Source of the DNA: G963662905 sp965230045
GTDB taxonomy: Bacteria; Bacteroidota; Bacteroidia; Bacteroidales; WRLA01
Length of the DNA stretch: 64,000 nt
NCBI GenBank assembly: GCA_965230045.1
Contig: OZ245940.1
Location: forward strand, 930,001-994,000
Reading direction: 5' to 3'
Position numbers and translations under genes: made by a program. Within the stretch, counting starts at the first letter, position 1. Every line of letters begins with the position of its first letter. Shown one piece after another: positions 49,861 through 60,000 of the stretch. The notes beneath the pieces are model-generated. The model searched no databases, was not told the DNA's origin, and worked only from the letters and a program-made list of their open reading frames with translations.

Positions 49861-50170
49861 AATTAATTTGGAGGAGGCCGTTGATGATGGGGTTCTTTTT
49901 CCTTCTAAATTAAACTACAATCTTCCTCAGGGATATGCAACGTCTTACATTCCATTGCCTCCGGATTTGGATTATGACCAGGCAGGAAGTGGTATTTTTA
50001 ATGATGATGGAACCCCGGTTGATATGGATTCTTTGCAGGTGCCATCCAAATGTATGATGTGCCGCCGGTATTACTCAGAAAACGAACTGGATTTGATATG
50101 TTGTAAACTGATGTGGGCTGATTTCAGAAAAGGAGATGACTTTGAATGTGGTAGCTTTCTTGAAATATAA
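49861..50170 (+). pseudogene. 5'-truncated gene, cysteine-rich C-terminal fragment
   Basis: About 102 codons of plausible coding sequence begin right at the border of repeat unit E, with no ATG near it; a TTG start at 49820 would lie within the repeat. The end carries SKCMMCRRYYSENELDLICC and DFECGSF, a possible zinc-binding set of Cys. I do not recognise the family. Composition and the clean stop suggest the 3' end of a real gene whose start was lost when the repeat inserted. It could still be expressed from the TTG. It is convergent with the esterase gene, 3 bp apart. Confidence 0.45.
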
Positions 50171-50173
50171 CCA

Positions 50174-52192
50174 TCAATAATTCAACACCTTACGATAAAA
50201 AGCCTTTTGACCCGATAGCACCTTCACTAAATAAACCCCCTTCGGGAAATTGCTTTTTGCGACTAATATTTGCCCGTTTCCGCTTTTTTGAATGATCAAC
50301 CGTCCGCTAAGGGCATACAATTCTACTGTAAACCCAAAGTCGCCCTTTCCCTGAATGATAATATTTGTGTGGTTCGATTTGACCTGAAATTCCGCGATTT
50401 CCCCGATATCATCCGCTTCCAGCTCCTGATTTATGATGCTAATGGCAACCGAATCACGGATTTTGCTTTCATCATTTGCCTCGGCTACGGCATATACCAA
50501 TCCATTGATTTGCGCCTGAACCATTCCGTTTTCATCGACAATAGCCCGACCTTCGGAATTATTGATAAACCAGCTTACTGTGGTGTCCGTGGCATTTTGT
50601 GGCCAGGTTTCTGCAATCATTTGCAATTGCCCACCGACTTCGTCAATGATGTAAATCCCATTTTCAGAAAGCACTTCAATTTCATCCACCAAAACGATCT
50701 GGCCACTGATTGCTACACGCACCGAATCGGAGATATTACTACCGTCAAGGCATTGTGCTTTTACCCAAACTGTGCCGTTTTTTAAAGCCTGCAGCTGTGC
50801 AAAGGCATTCAGAAAGGCTGTGCCGTCATCCGGATTCAGGCTCCAGGCTACAGAGGTATCCGAGGCATCATCAGGCCATACATTATAGGTAAATTGTAAA
50901 ATGCCTTGATTTTCGGTGATTTCATAAAGCCCGCTTGAGGAAACTACTTCCATGCTGTCCACAAAAACCTGTTCCACTACCGTGATGCTTTGTTCGGTGG
51001 TATCGCGGCTGCCCAAATTGTTTTGCACGATCATTCGGACATTATAGCTCCCGGCTTCTGCATATGTATGTTGTGGATTTAAACCAGCAGCGGTATGCTG
51101 ATCGCCAAAATCCCAAAAAGCCCAGGCAATATCTTCGGTTTCCACTTCAAAGTCCACAGCAAGATAATGCTTCTCATAGCTGAAATCTGCTTCGGGCTGA
51201 TGTTGGCGATAAAAAAAGTCTTTTGCTTTATATACAATTGTATCCCAATAGGCGTTAGGAGTGGGATCCCACATGCCGTTGGATGTATTATAAAATTCAT
51301 GTCCTTCTCCTTCAACGAAATATGTTTCTGCTTCGAAACCCAGATTGTTCAAGCGCCGCGACATGGGCAATGAACCCCAGGCTGAGGGCAGGCTTGGATA
51401 TCCCCAAGGCGGGCCAACATCAAACATAACAACGGCATCATCGGTGCCATGCACCAGCAGCACATTGTTTCCATCGCCTTCTTTTTGGATGACTGTATCG
51501 CTTATGGCGCCCCAAAGCCCTATGGCGGCCTGGGCTCTGCCACTGTGGTTATAACTGTTTCCCGTGCAATCCAAACAGCCCAGGTCCGGATAATTATTGG
51601 GTGCGCTGCCTCCCGCAAAGGTGAGCTCCGGACGCTCGCTTTCTTCGTTCATAAAATAGTTTTGGAGCGCTACAAACGATCCGGCACTGCTTCCGGCGAT
51701 ATAAATATTGTTGGTGTCAATGCCATAAACATCGCGGAATTCTTTCAGAAACCTGATTGCCGCCCTGCTGTCTTGCAGTCCACGGTAAACAGCTCTCGTG
51801 CCGCTTACATCATCGCCTATCATACCCATACGGTATTCCAGGTTTACCGTTACATATCCCTGATGCGCGAAAGTGTCGCAAAAAGCAATCATATCTTCAT
51901 TCAACCTGCTGCCGCTCACAAATCCCCCACTGTGTGCAAAAATGATAGCCGGTCTTTTGTTCAGGCTATCGCCGGATGGTGTGTAAATATCCAGCAGCAG
52001 ATTTTGCATGGATGTATTATTTTGATTCAACCATGGAAAATTTAAAGCGGGCGCACTTCCGTAGATGATGTCATATTCGATGTCTATATTTTCAAAACGT
52101 GCGTTCAAGTATCTGGCTTCAGGAGGAAATTGTGCAAAAATCTGGCTGTTGAAAAACAATATGCTCAAAAGAAAGATGGTTATTTGCTTCAT
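50174..52192 (-). CDS. Secreted alpha/beta-hydrolase (esterase-like) with PKD, two Ig-like domains and T9SS signal
   Basis: A 672-aa secreted protein. The signal peptide starts MKQITIFLLSILFFNSQIFA (the frame continues to 52294 but that adds a non-signal stretch). The hydrolase domain (about 20-330) has oxyanion HSGGF, nucleophile elbow GSSAGS, acid in HGTDDAVV and histidine in EGEGHEFY, a carboxylesterase-type triad. A PKD domain follows (FWDFGDQHTAAG, then AGSYNVRMIVQN), then two tandem similar Ig-like Big_2 domains starting VDSMEVVSSSGLY and VDEIEVLSENGIY, then a T9SS C-terminal domain ending GVYLVKVLSGQKAFYRKVLNY. Likely acts on acylated polymers outside the cell; the substrate is not known. 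Confidence 0.9.
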   Translation of the reverse strand: MKQITIFLLSILFFNSQIFAQFPPEARYLNARFENIDIEYDIIYGSAPALNFPWLNQNNTSMQNLLLDIYTPSGDSLNKRPAIIFAHSGGFVSGSRLNEDMIAFCDTFAHQGYVTVNLEYRMGMIGDDVSGTRAVYRGLQDSRAAIRFLKEFRDVYGIDTNNIYIAGSSAGSFVALQNYFMNEESERPELTFAGGSAPNNYPDLGCLDCTGNSYNHSGRAQAAIGLWGAISDTVIQKEGDGNNVLLVHGTDDAVVMFDVGPPWGYPSLPSAWGSLPMSRRLNNLGFEAETYFVEGEGHEFYNTSNGMWDPTPNAYWDTIVYKAKDFFYRQHQPEADFSYEKHYLAVDFEVETEDIAWAFWDFGDQHTAAGLNPQHTYAEAGSYNVRMIVQNNLGSRDTTEQSITVVEQVFVDSMEVVSSSGLYEITENQGILQFTYNVWPDDASDTSVAWSLNPDDGTAFLNAFAQLQALKNGTVWVKAQCLDGSNISDSVRVAISGQIVLVDEIEVLSENGIYIIDEVGGQLQMIAETWPQNATDTTVSWFINNSEGRAIVDENGMVQAQINGLVYAVAEANDESKIRDSVAISIINQELEADDIGEIAEFQVKSNHTNIIIQGKGDFGFTVELYALSGRLIIQKSGNGQILVAKSNFPKGVYLVKVLSGQKAFYRKVLNY

Positions 52193-52452
52193 TTTTTTGG
52201 TTTTCAGAATTCGCACAAATTTAAACAATCTTATTGATGGAAGGGTTCTTGGGGAGGCTTTGGTTTTATCAATAAAGAATAATTGAAATGGCACGAGTTA
52301 TTTTGAAAGCCACACGCTCTTGCCGCATATTCTTGGCTTTTGGATGAGGTCTTAAATACATGTGGATCAATGAATTGTATATTTCCAGAAGGGTGTATGT
52401 AACACTTTTGTTTTTCATGCGTCTATTAAGTACACACCAAAATTAATGTTCT

Positions 52453-54840
52453 ATGTTTCTGAGTTATTTGAAAATTGCCTTGCGTTTTTTCAGGAAAAAC
52501 AAGGTGAATACCCTAATCAACCTTCTGGGCCTTGCATTGGCTCTGTCTGTTTCTATGCTGATCAGTAATTATGTGTATCAGCAGTTTCAATTTGATGATT
52601 TTCATGTGAACCGCGACCGAATGTACCGCCTGCTCATTAAAGGAAGCATGGCCGATGGCAAGGAGTTGGAAGCGGCTGTTACCAGTGGCAATATCAGTGA
52701 AACCATTTTAAACAAAGTGCCCGAAATTGATATTTCCTGCCGGGCTTATCAATGGGGATCATCGGATGTGGTTATCGGTGAAAAGCGCTATACAACCGAT
52801 GTGGTTCTTTATGCGGATTCCGGCTTTTTTCAGATGTTTAGCTTTCCTCTGGTTCAGGCAAATCCGGATAATATGCTCAACGAACAGTTTCAGGTGGTTT
52901 TGAGCCGCGAAACTGCAATGAAATATTTCAGCACGCAAGATGTCGTTGGTAAAACTATTGAGATTGATCAGAACGATTATAAAATCATTGCCATCATGGA
53001 AGATGTCCCCGAAAATTCGCATATGCAGTTTGATATGGTCGCGTCTTTTATTACGCTCGTTCGTCCCGATTACGATGTAGTGCGACGCAACGGGATTTCC
53101 TTTCCAACCTATTTTATGGCAAAAGAAAATGCTGTGCCTGAAGTTTTTATCCCCAAAGTTATCGCTGCGGCTGATGAACGTGCTGCCGAACGCTTTGGCC
53201 CCTATGGCATCAAAATAAAGCACAGCGCTCAGTATTTTAAGGATATTTACCTGCATTCCGAAGGGCTTGATTTTCGTAATAACCGTTATGGCGACCTCCG
53301 TAATATCTATGTGTTTTCGTTTCTGGCGTTTTTTATCATTTTTATTGCCGTGATCAATTACGTAAACCTGATGACCGCCCAATCGGAAAAAAGGCTTCGT
53401 GAAATCGGCCTTAGAAAAGTAGTAGGTGCAGCACGATGGAACCTGATCACGCAATTTGTCGGCGAATCCATCATGATCACCTTGATCGCTTTTATTCTGG
53501 CCCTAACGCTCAATGAACTTTTGCTTCCGCCCTTTTCAGAGCTAATGGGACAACAGATGGGTCTTTTTTACTGGGCAAATCCCTTGATATTACTGCTGAT
53601 TTTAGTTTTTGTTTTGCTGCTGGGCGTAATTTCCGGAATTTATCCGGCTCTGGTCCTTTCTTCTTTCCGCCCGGCAATGATTTTGAAAGGCACGCAATTT
53701 AGCAGCCGCAACCCCAATATTCTCCGTAAAATCCTGGTAAGCCTTCAGTTTAGTATTTCTATCTTTTTGATTATCATCCTGATGCTCATGCACAAACAAA
53801 TTGTTTTTGCCAAAGATAAAGATCTGGGATTTGAAAAAGAAAACCTACTGGTTTTAAATGGATTGACCCCAAAATTGCGCAGGGAAGCCAAAACCATCAA
53901 AGGCGAGCTGCTTCAGTACGCTAAAATTGAATCTGTTGCCGCAACCCAAAGTGCCCCGGGAGGAAACAACAGCTTGCAAAATTGTTATTTGGATGGTGCC
54001 GATCCCAAAACCGGAGTAATGATGTACGAATGCCGCGTGCAGGACGACTTTGTAGAAACAATGGGCATGCAGATTATCGAAGGACGTGATTTCATTAGCG
54101 ACATGAAAAGCGATTCTGCATCCGTAATTCTCAACGAAACCGCTGTGCGGAAAATGGGACTGACAGGAAACCCTATAGGGAAGAAAATAGTAGTTTGGCA
54201 AAATCCGGTAACCGTTATAGGTGTGGTTTCCGATTATAATTATGCATCTGTTCACAGCGAAATTGATCCTATTGCCCTAACGCATTATGCCCGATGGTTC
54301 AGGACTCTGGCAATACGGATACAGCCCGGTGAACTCAAAACTACGCTGGCATTCATTGAAAAAACACTTACCGATATTGATCCGTCCTATTCTTTCGATT
54401 ATGAGTTTATTGATCAGCGTTTTGCGGAAATGTACCGTCAGGAGGAACGAGTAGGTGATATGATTACTGCAGCGGCCTTACTGGCAATTATTATATCAAT
54501 GTTGGGGGTATTTGCCTTGACGGCATTTACTGTGCGCCAGAAAATCAAAGAAATAGGCATTCGTAAAGCAATTGGTGCCAGCACTTTTTCTGTTGTGCAT
54601 ATGCTGATGCGTGACCTTTCGCGATGGATTATCGTTGGAAACCTGCTGGCATGGCCTTTGGCTTTTTATACCATCAGCAAATGGCTCGATAATTTTGCTT
54701 TCCATATTAGTATTGCTGAAAACTGGTGGGTTTTTATCCTGGGCGCATTTGTCGCTATGGTGGTTGGCTCCCTTGCAATGCTGTATCAGGCGTTGAGGGC
54801 AGCCAATGCCAATCCGATTGACGCTTTGCGTTACGAATAG
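52453..54840 (+). CDS. MacB/FtsX-type ABC transporter permease
   Basis: A 795-aa inner-membrane protein with two FtsX-like halves. The N-terminal ALRFFRKNKVNTLINLLGLA, an extracytoplasmic MacB_PCD domain (about 45-270), three helices near 285-420 (VFSFLAFFIIFIAVINYVNL, EKRLREIGLRKVVGA), then a second TM at 430-450, a second periplasmic domain and three helices ending LYQALRAANANPIDALRYE. The cytoplasmic EIGLRKVVGA and EIGIRKAIGA motifs are coupling helices. No ATP-binding subunit is encoded next to it, so it must pair with an ATPase from elsewhere. Such pumps act in mechanotransmission or export of lipoproteins, peptides or drugs. Confidence 0.92.
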   Translation: MFLSYLKIALRFFRKNKVNTLINLLGLALALSVSMLISNYVYQQFQFDDFHVNRDRMYRLLIKGSMADGKELEAAVTSGNISETILNKVPEIDISCRAYQWGSSDVVIGEKRYTTDVVLYADSGFFQMFSFPLVQANPDNMLNEQFQVVLSRETAMKYFSTQDVVGKTIEIDQNDYKIIAIMEDVPENSHMQFDMVASFITLVRPDYDVVRRNGISFPTYFMAKENAVPEVFIPKVIAAADERAAERFGPYGIKIKHSAQYFKDIYLHSEGLDFRNNRYGDLRNIYVFSFLAFFIIFIAVINYVNLMTAQSEKRLREIGLRKVVGAARWNLITQFVGESIMITLIAFILALTLNELLLPPFSELMGQQMGLFYWANPLILLLILVFVLLLGVISGIYPALVLSSFRPAMILKGTQFSSRNPNILRKILVSLQFSISIFLIIILMLMHKQIVFAKDKDLGFEKENLLVLNGLTPKLRREAKTIKGELLQYAKIESVAATQSAPGGNNSLQNCYLDGADPKTGVMMYECRVQDDFVETMGMQIIEGRDFISDMKSDSASVILNETAVRKMGLTGNPIGKKIVVWQNPVTVIGVVSDYNYASVHSEIDPIALTHYARWFRTLAIRIQPGELKTTLAFIEKTLTDIDPSYSFDYEFIDQRFAEMYRQEERVGDMITAAALLAIIISMLGVFALTAFTVRQKIKEIGIRKAIGASTFSVVHMLMRDLSRWIIVGNLLAWPLAFYTISKWLDNFAFHISIAENWWVFILGAFVAMVVGSLAMLYQALRAANANPIDALRYE

Positions 54841-54901
54841 AAAATCCGGAGGAAACGGCAGAATCCTTACTGTCGTTTCTTTGGGGTTACACAAATAGGG
54901 A

Positions 54902-54955
54902 AAGGCAGGAAGGCTCAGGTAAAATTAGGGTACCTGATCCCTTTCCTGCCTGTTT
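54902..54955 (+). terminator. Hairpin after the ABC permease gene, probable terminator
   Basis: AGGCAGGAA with TTCCTGCCT, and inside it CAGGTA with TACCTG, give a 9+6 bp stem. The following GTTTGTATTTT is only moderately T-rich. 62 bp past the stop. Confidence 0.5.
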
Positions 54956-54963
54956 GTATTTTG

Positions 54964-54996
54964 ATTGCGGTTTATGAAGGAAGTATTTTAACTTTG
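54964..54996 (+). promoter_or_regulatory. Promoter of the GT-C-like gene
   Basis: TAACTTTG at 54989-54996 is a perfect TAnnTTTG box, and ATTG at 54964-54967 lies 21 bp upstream. The ATG is 24 bp downstream. Confidence 0.5.
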
Positions 54997-55019
54997 CATC
55001 AAAGCTTTTTGCCTCTTTT

Positions 55020-56891
55020 ATGCCCGACCACATCAACATACGCATTTCCAAAAGCCGTTTATGGCTTTTTACCATCTCAATTGCCTTATTGTTTGTTTTT
55101 GTGGGTAACCTTCGCTTTGATGGATTTCGCGATGAAATCCTCGCCGGTGATGCACGGGGATATTACGCCTGGCTGCCCGCGCTTTTTGTTTTTGATACCC
55201 TCGATTTTGCACCCGTATTGGAGTTGCAGAAGCAAAGGCTTGATGAACATTATCAGGGACATTATTATCATGAAATGGGCGGTGTGCTCATCAATAAATT
55301 TACTTGTGGAACCGCTTTGCTCCAAAGCCCGTTTTTCCTGACTTTTCGCTATTTCAGTGGCCTGCTGGGATACCGTACCGATGGCTATTCCGTGCTCTCG
55401 CAATGGGGAATTAGTATTGCTGCTTTGTTTTACGGTTTGCTGGGATTGTTTTTTGCACGCAAGCTATTGATTTCTTTTGGTTTTGATAAACAATTATCAT
55501 TGGCTGCAATACTGATCTATCTTTTTGGCAGCAACCTCTTCTTTTATATGTTTATGCATCCGGGCATGTCGCATGTGTATTCATTCAGTATGATCAGTAT
55601 ATTGCTCTATGCCTCGCGTATGTTTTTTGTGCATGGAAAGAAAAAATACCTTCTTCTGGCTTCCATAAGCATTGGTCTTGTGTTTCTTATCCGCCCCTTT
55701 AATGTCCTTATTTTCCTTTTTCTGCCCTTTCTTGCTGAATCTTTCAAACAGTTCATTAAGCGATTTAGTCAGGTTTTTCAACCTTCACGGCTTGTGCTTT
55801 TGCTCATTCCAGCAATACTTCTTGTGGGGATTCAGTCCTGGATTTATTACAAGCAAATCGGCGAGTTCTGGATATGGGCTTATCAGGATGAAGGCTTTTT
55901 CCTGACCAATCCGCAACTGAGCAATTTCCTCTGGAGCTACCGCAAAGGACTGTTCCTCTATACTCCGCTAACTTTACTAAGCTTTTTTGGTATTCTTGTT
56001 TTGGTGCGGAGAGAACCACAAAGAGCCTTGGCCTGGTCAGCATTCCTGTTTTTAATTACCTGGATGATGGCCAGCTGGTGGAACTGGTATTATGGCAGCG
56101 GTTTTGGGATGCGCCCATTCGTGGATTTCTATGCGCTGCTTATGCTTTTGCTTGCCTTTTTGATTCATGCCGCTTCAAAAACCCGTCTGCGATATGGATT
56201 GTATGCTGTTTTGACAATCGTTTTGCTCTTTAACCTGATTCAAACCTATCAATACGGGCAAAAAATAATTCATCCCGAAAGTATGAACAAGGCGAAATAC
56301 TGGTATGTTTTTATGAAAACCGCAGAGGAGTATGAAGACGTCTTGGGTGATGCCGATGATGATATTTTCCGTAAACTCCCCATAGAGCATCTTAACCATT
56401 ACGCGATGGATTTTGACAGTATGGTTTATCGGCAATATAAAACAGAGCCATGGGAAATTTATAAACGTAATATCCTTCCGCACGAAAATGACAGCAGTAA
56501 CTTTTTATGCGTATTCGATAGTGTTTCAGAGTATAATGCCAACCTGATTATTGAAGATACAAGCATTCTTCAGTCCAAAAACCTCAAGGCCAATGTGCAG
56601 TTCCTCTACCGGGAGATTGACACAAACGCCTGTATGCGCGCGGTTTTTGTGGGATCGGCTACCGATAAAAACGATATTACTATTTATTATAAACCCATGC
56701 GTATCAAAGACGTACCAAACGACAGTACGGGCATCTGGGATACTGCTTATATCGAAATGATTTTTAAATGGGGCAAGGCAAAACCCGAAGAACTGCGCAT
56801 GTACATCTGGAACAAAGACAAAGAATCCTTTGAAATTGATGATGTGCGCATTGATTTTTTTGAGGTAAAACCCGAAAAGAAGAGATGGTAA
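55020..56891 (+). CDS. GT-C-like polytopic membrane protein
   Basis: A 623-aa protein with about 11 transmembrane helices in residues 13-415 and a soluble C-terminal part (about 430-623). The first periplasmic loop holds GDARGYYAWLPALF, an acidic motif in the place where GT-C glycosyltransferases have their catalytic aspartate; HPGMSHVYSFSMISILLYAS, AFLFLITWMMASWWNWYYGSG and MRPFVDFY are typical of this protein class in Bacteroidota. If active it would transfer sugars from a polyprenyl-phosphate donor on the periplasmic side. The C-terminal domain is beta-rich and unassigned. Single gene with its own promoter. Confidence 0.65.
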   Translation: MPDHINIRISKSRLWLFTISIALLFVFVGNLRFDGFRDEILAGDARGYYAWLPALFVFDTLDFAPVLELQKQRLDEHYQGHYYHEMGGVLINKFTCGTALLQSPFFLTFRYFSGLLGYRTDGYSVLSQWGISIAALFYGLLGLFFARKLLISFGFDKQLSLAAILIYLFGSNLFFYMFMHPGMSHVYSFSMISILLYASRMFFVHGKKKYLLLASISIGLVFLIRPFNVLIFLFLPFLAESFKQFIKRFSQVFQPSRLVLLLIPAILLVGIQSWIYYKQIGEFWIWAYQDEGFFLTNPQLSNFLWSYRKGLFLYTPLTLLSFFGILVLVRREPQRALAWSAFLFLITWMMASWWNWYYGSGFGMRPFVDFYALLMLLLAFLIHAASKTRLRYGLYAVLTIVLLFNLIQTYQYGQKIIHPESMNKAKYWYVFMKTAEEYEDVLGDADDDIFRKLPIEHLNHYAMDFDSMVYRQYKTEPWEIYKRNILPHENDSSNFLCVFDSVSEYNANLIIEDTSILQSKNLKANVQFLYREIDTNACMRAVFVGSATDKNDITIYYKPMRIKDVPNDSTGIWDTAYIEMIFKWGKAKPEELRMYIWNKDKESFEIDDVRIDFFEVKPEKKRW

Positions 56892-56965
56892 TTCCTGAAT
56901 TCTGATTCCCGGTATTGGTTTTTGCAAGAAAGCTGTGAATTAGCCGTTTATCTGTTTTTCGGAGC

Positions 56966-57000
56966 ATTGGCCCCTTATTTTGATGAATAGTTTATTTTTG
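56966..57000 (+). promoter_or_regulatory. Possible promoter of the LamG gene
   Basis: TATTTTTG at 56993-57000 fits TAnnTTTG, 24 bp before the ATG. ATTG at 56966-56969 is 23 bp upstream. Confidence 0.4.
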
Positions 57001-57023
57001 CCTCTGACTTTATCATTCAATGG

Positions 57024-60000
57024 ATGAAATACAGAAAAGTGAAACAAAGTTTTTCCCTGGCGGTTCTCCTGATTCTGATTGCAGGAAGCTGTCTTAATGC
57101 CCAAAGTGGTGGCTATTCACTTTCTTTTGATGGAACGGATGATTATGTGAGTTTTGGAACCAATTCGCCCACCTTTTACAATGATAATATCACAATTGAA
57201 GCCTGGATTAAAACCAGCCAAACCGGATCAGAAAAAAACATCCTGAGCTGGGGCGCAACGGGAAGCAATCAAAATGTGCAGCTCAGGATTGATGACGGTC
57301 TGTTTACTTTCGGTATTGACGATTATGGAGCGCATGGCTGGGGTTCTGTAAGCAGTAGTCAGCATGTAAATGCGGGTTGCTGGATGCATGTGGCCGTTGT
57401 AAAAAGTGGAAGCTCTGTGCAATTGTATATCAATGGAGTGGCCGACAATAGCGGAACCTTGCCGCAAAATGTAAGTATGGATCGTTTCATACTCGGGCAT
57501 TTTTATCAGGCCGGAACTATTGATTCCGATATGGCTTTTCAGGGAGAAATGGATGAAGTGCGTGTCTGGCATTTAGCCCGATCAGCATGGAAAATCAGGG
57601 AATATATGTATAAGGATGCCGGTACCGATATGGAAGCCTATTATAAAATGAGCAATGGCAGCGGTACATCTTTGAGCGACAACAGCAAAATCAGCCATTC
57701 CGGATCGCTGATGAACGGCACCGCATGGAAAGCATCCGACTGCTTTGTGTCCAATGGGAATGCACTGGTTTTTGATGATTTTAATAACCATGTGTTTTTT
57801 GATGCAGGAAAGCCTGCCTATGTCTCCACAATTTCCATCGAAGCCTGGATTAAAACCAATCAAACCGGTCCACATGAAGAAATCGTAAGCTGGGGAAGCA
57901 ATGATCACGGAAACAATGATGTTGTTGAATTTCGCATGAATACTGGAAAGCTGGAATTTGGGATTTATAATGGTCTTCATAATAATTGGACTAGTATCGT
58001 AGGTAATACTATTATTAATTCCGACAATTGGACACATGTTGCTGTGGTTAAAGAGGAAACCAGTGTAAAACTTTATGTGAATGGGGTTTTGGATGTAAGT
58101 GGAACAATGGATAATACTCCATATGTAACCAATATGCAAATCGGTGTGCTTTTTCAGGCTAATCAGCAAGTTCCTAATACTCATTTTGGCGGTCAAATTG
58201 ATGAAGTACGCATCTGGTATATGGCGCGCACTGAAGATGAAATACGTGATGTGCTTTATAAAAACATCAATGGAAACTGGGGCGGCTTGGCCTGCTGTTA
58301 CCGAATGAACCAATCTGTTCAGGATGTTTCCAGCTTGAAGGATGCTTCATCCAATGCTTTTCACGGGCATATGAATTATTTTGAATCGGGCAATGATTTT
58401 GTAGCCAGCAACTATTTGCTCAATTGGCTGGGAGGTACAGATAATCAATGGAATCTGGCGGCAAACTGGAATTCGGGCAATGTGCCGGCGAGCAGTGCTC
58501 ATGTGAATATAGAACCCGATCCCATAAATGCAATCCAAATTAATTCTGCTCAGGAAATTGCCAGCCTGCATATCGCGCCTTCTGCCGGTTTGGAACTGCA
58601 AAACAATGCGCAGCTTACAGTAGGTGGATTGATGTTTAATGAATCCTCAGCGGAATCTGTTGTTTTAAAATCAAGTGCATCCGGCACTGCCTCGCTGATT
58701 ATTGAAGGCGAAGTCGATGGCGATATTAGCGCCGAACGCTATTTGGGCAAAGATATCTGGCATTATATTTCTGCACCTTTTGATGTTTCCGGCAATTTTA
58801 ACAGCCTGAACCTTGGACTTACATCAGGAGAAAACAAGGATCAGTTTTACCGCTGGGAAGAGGATTATGTTTGGGACGGATATACCGGAATCTGGGTAGA
58901 TATTCTCAATGGCGAAGAAGGAAGTGGCGATAATCCCCTTATGGATGATGAAGGTTTTGTTACCGCAAAGGGCTATGCAATGACCTATAAGGATACAGAT
59001 AAAACGCTGGAGTTAAGCGGAACGCCATTACTTTCTGATCAGAATATCAGCATGACGCGTACACCGGCGAGCAGCCATACCGGTGCAAACCTGGTGGGCA
59101 ATCCATTTTGCAGTGATATCGCTATAAACAATGCCGCCGACAGCGACGATAATTTTATTAAAGCCAATGCATCGGTTCTTGATGCGTCATATCAGGCTGT
59201 TTATGTGTGGCAGGAAAGTGAAAACTGGGACGGGATCAGCAATGAAGATTATGTGCCTCTTAACCACAGCAGTGCTGCCACATTTCTTGAAGCGGAACAG
59301 GGTTTTATGCTTATGTCGGCTTCGGATGGAGCTGTTTTGCAGTTTCCGGAAGAAATCAGAAAGCACGGTAGCGGGATTTTTTATAAAGAAGCCGATGATT
59401 TTATGCGGCTAAAACTGTGGATACGGGCCGATAAAATAGCTGCATTCACAGAATTTGTTTTTGCTGCTGGCATGAGCCTTGAGATGGATGCAGGCTATGA
59501 TGCCGCAAAAATGAAAGGAAATCCGGATATTGCTTTGTACAGCCGACTGCCGGAGGATTTGGGAGAGGATTTTGCGATCCAGGCATTACCCTTTATTGAA
59601 AGTGAGTGCATTATCCCTTTGGGTGTTGATCTGGCTTTGGCTACTGACCTTACATTTTCAATCGATGGATTTGCTTTTCAAAAAGGAAGCATCATTCTTG
59701 AAGATCGTGAAAAAGATGTTTTTACAGATTTATCAGAATTGGAATATTCTTGTGTTACTGGATCTGATGACGGAAGGTTTTATCTTCGTTTCAGAAGTAT
59801 TTATCCCCAGGCATCAAAAAGTGATTTTTCACAATATTTCCAACTTAATCAGCAAAAGGGTATGCTCGTTGTAAAGAGCAGTTTTCCCGAAGAGTGTGAT
59901 TTTGAAATTTTTGATGTTTCCGGTGCAGCGCTTTTCATTGGTGATTTGGTGTGGGGAAATAACAATCTGTCATTGAGTGACTTTGCTGCGGGAGTTTATT

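Noticed and set aside
52759..53454. 231-aa minus-strand frame
   Set aside because: It is antisense to the ABC permease gene and has no domain-like features.
57582..58313. 243-aa minus-strand frame
   Set aside because: It is antisense to the LamG repeats. The Ile/His-rich composition is a shadow of the plus-strand coding.
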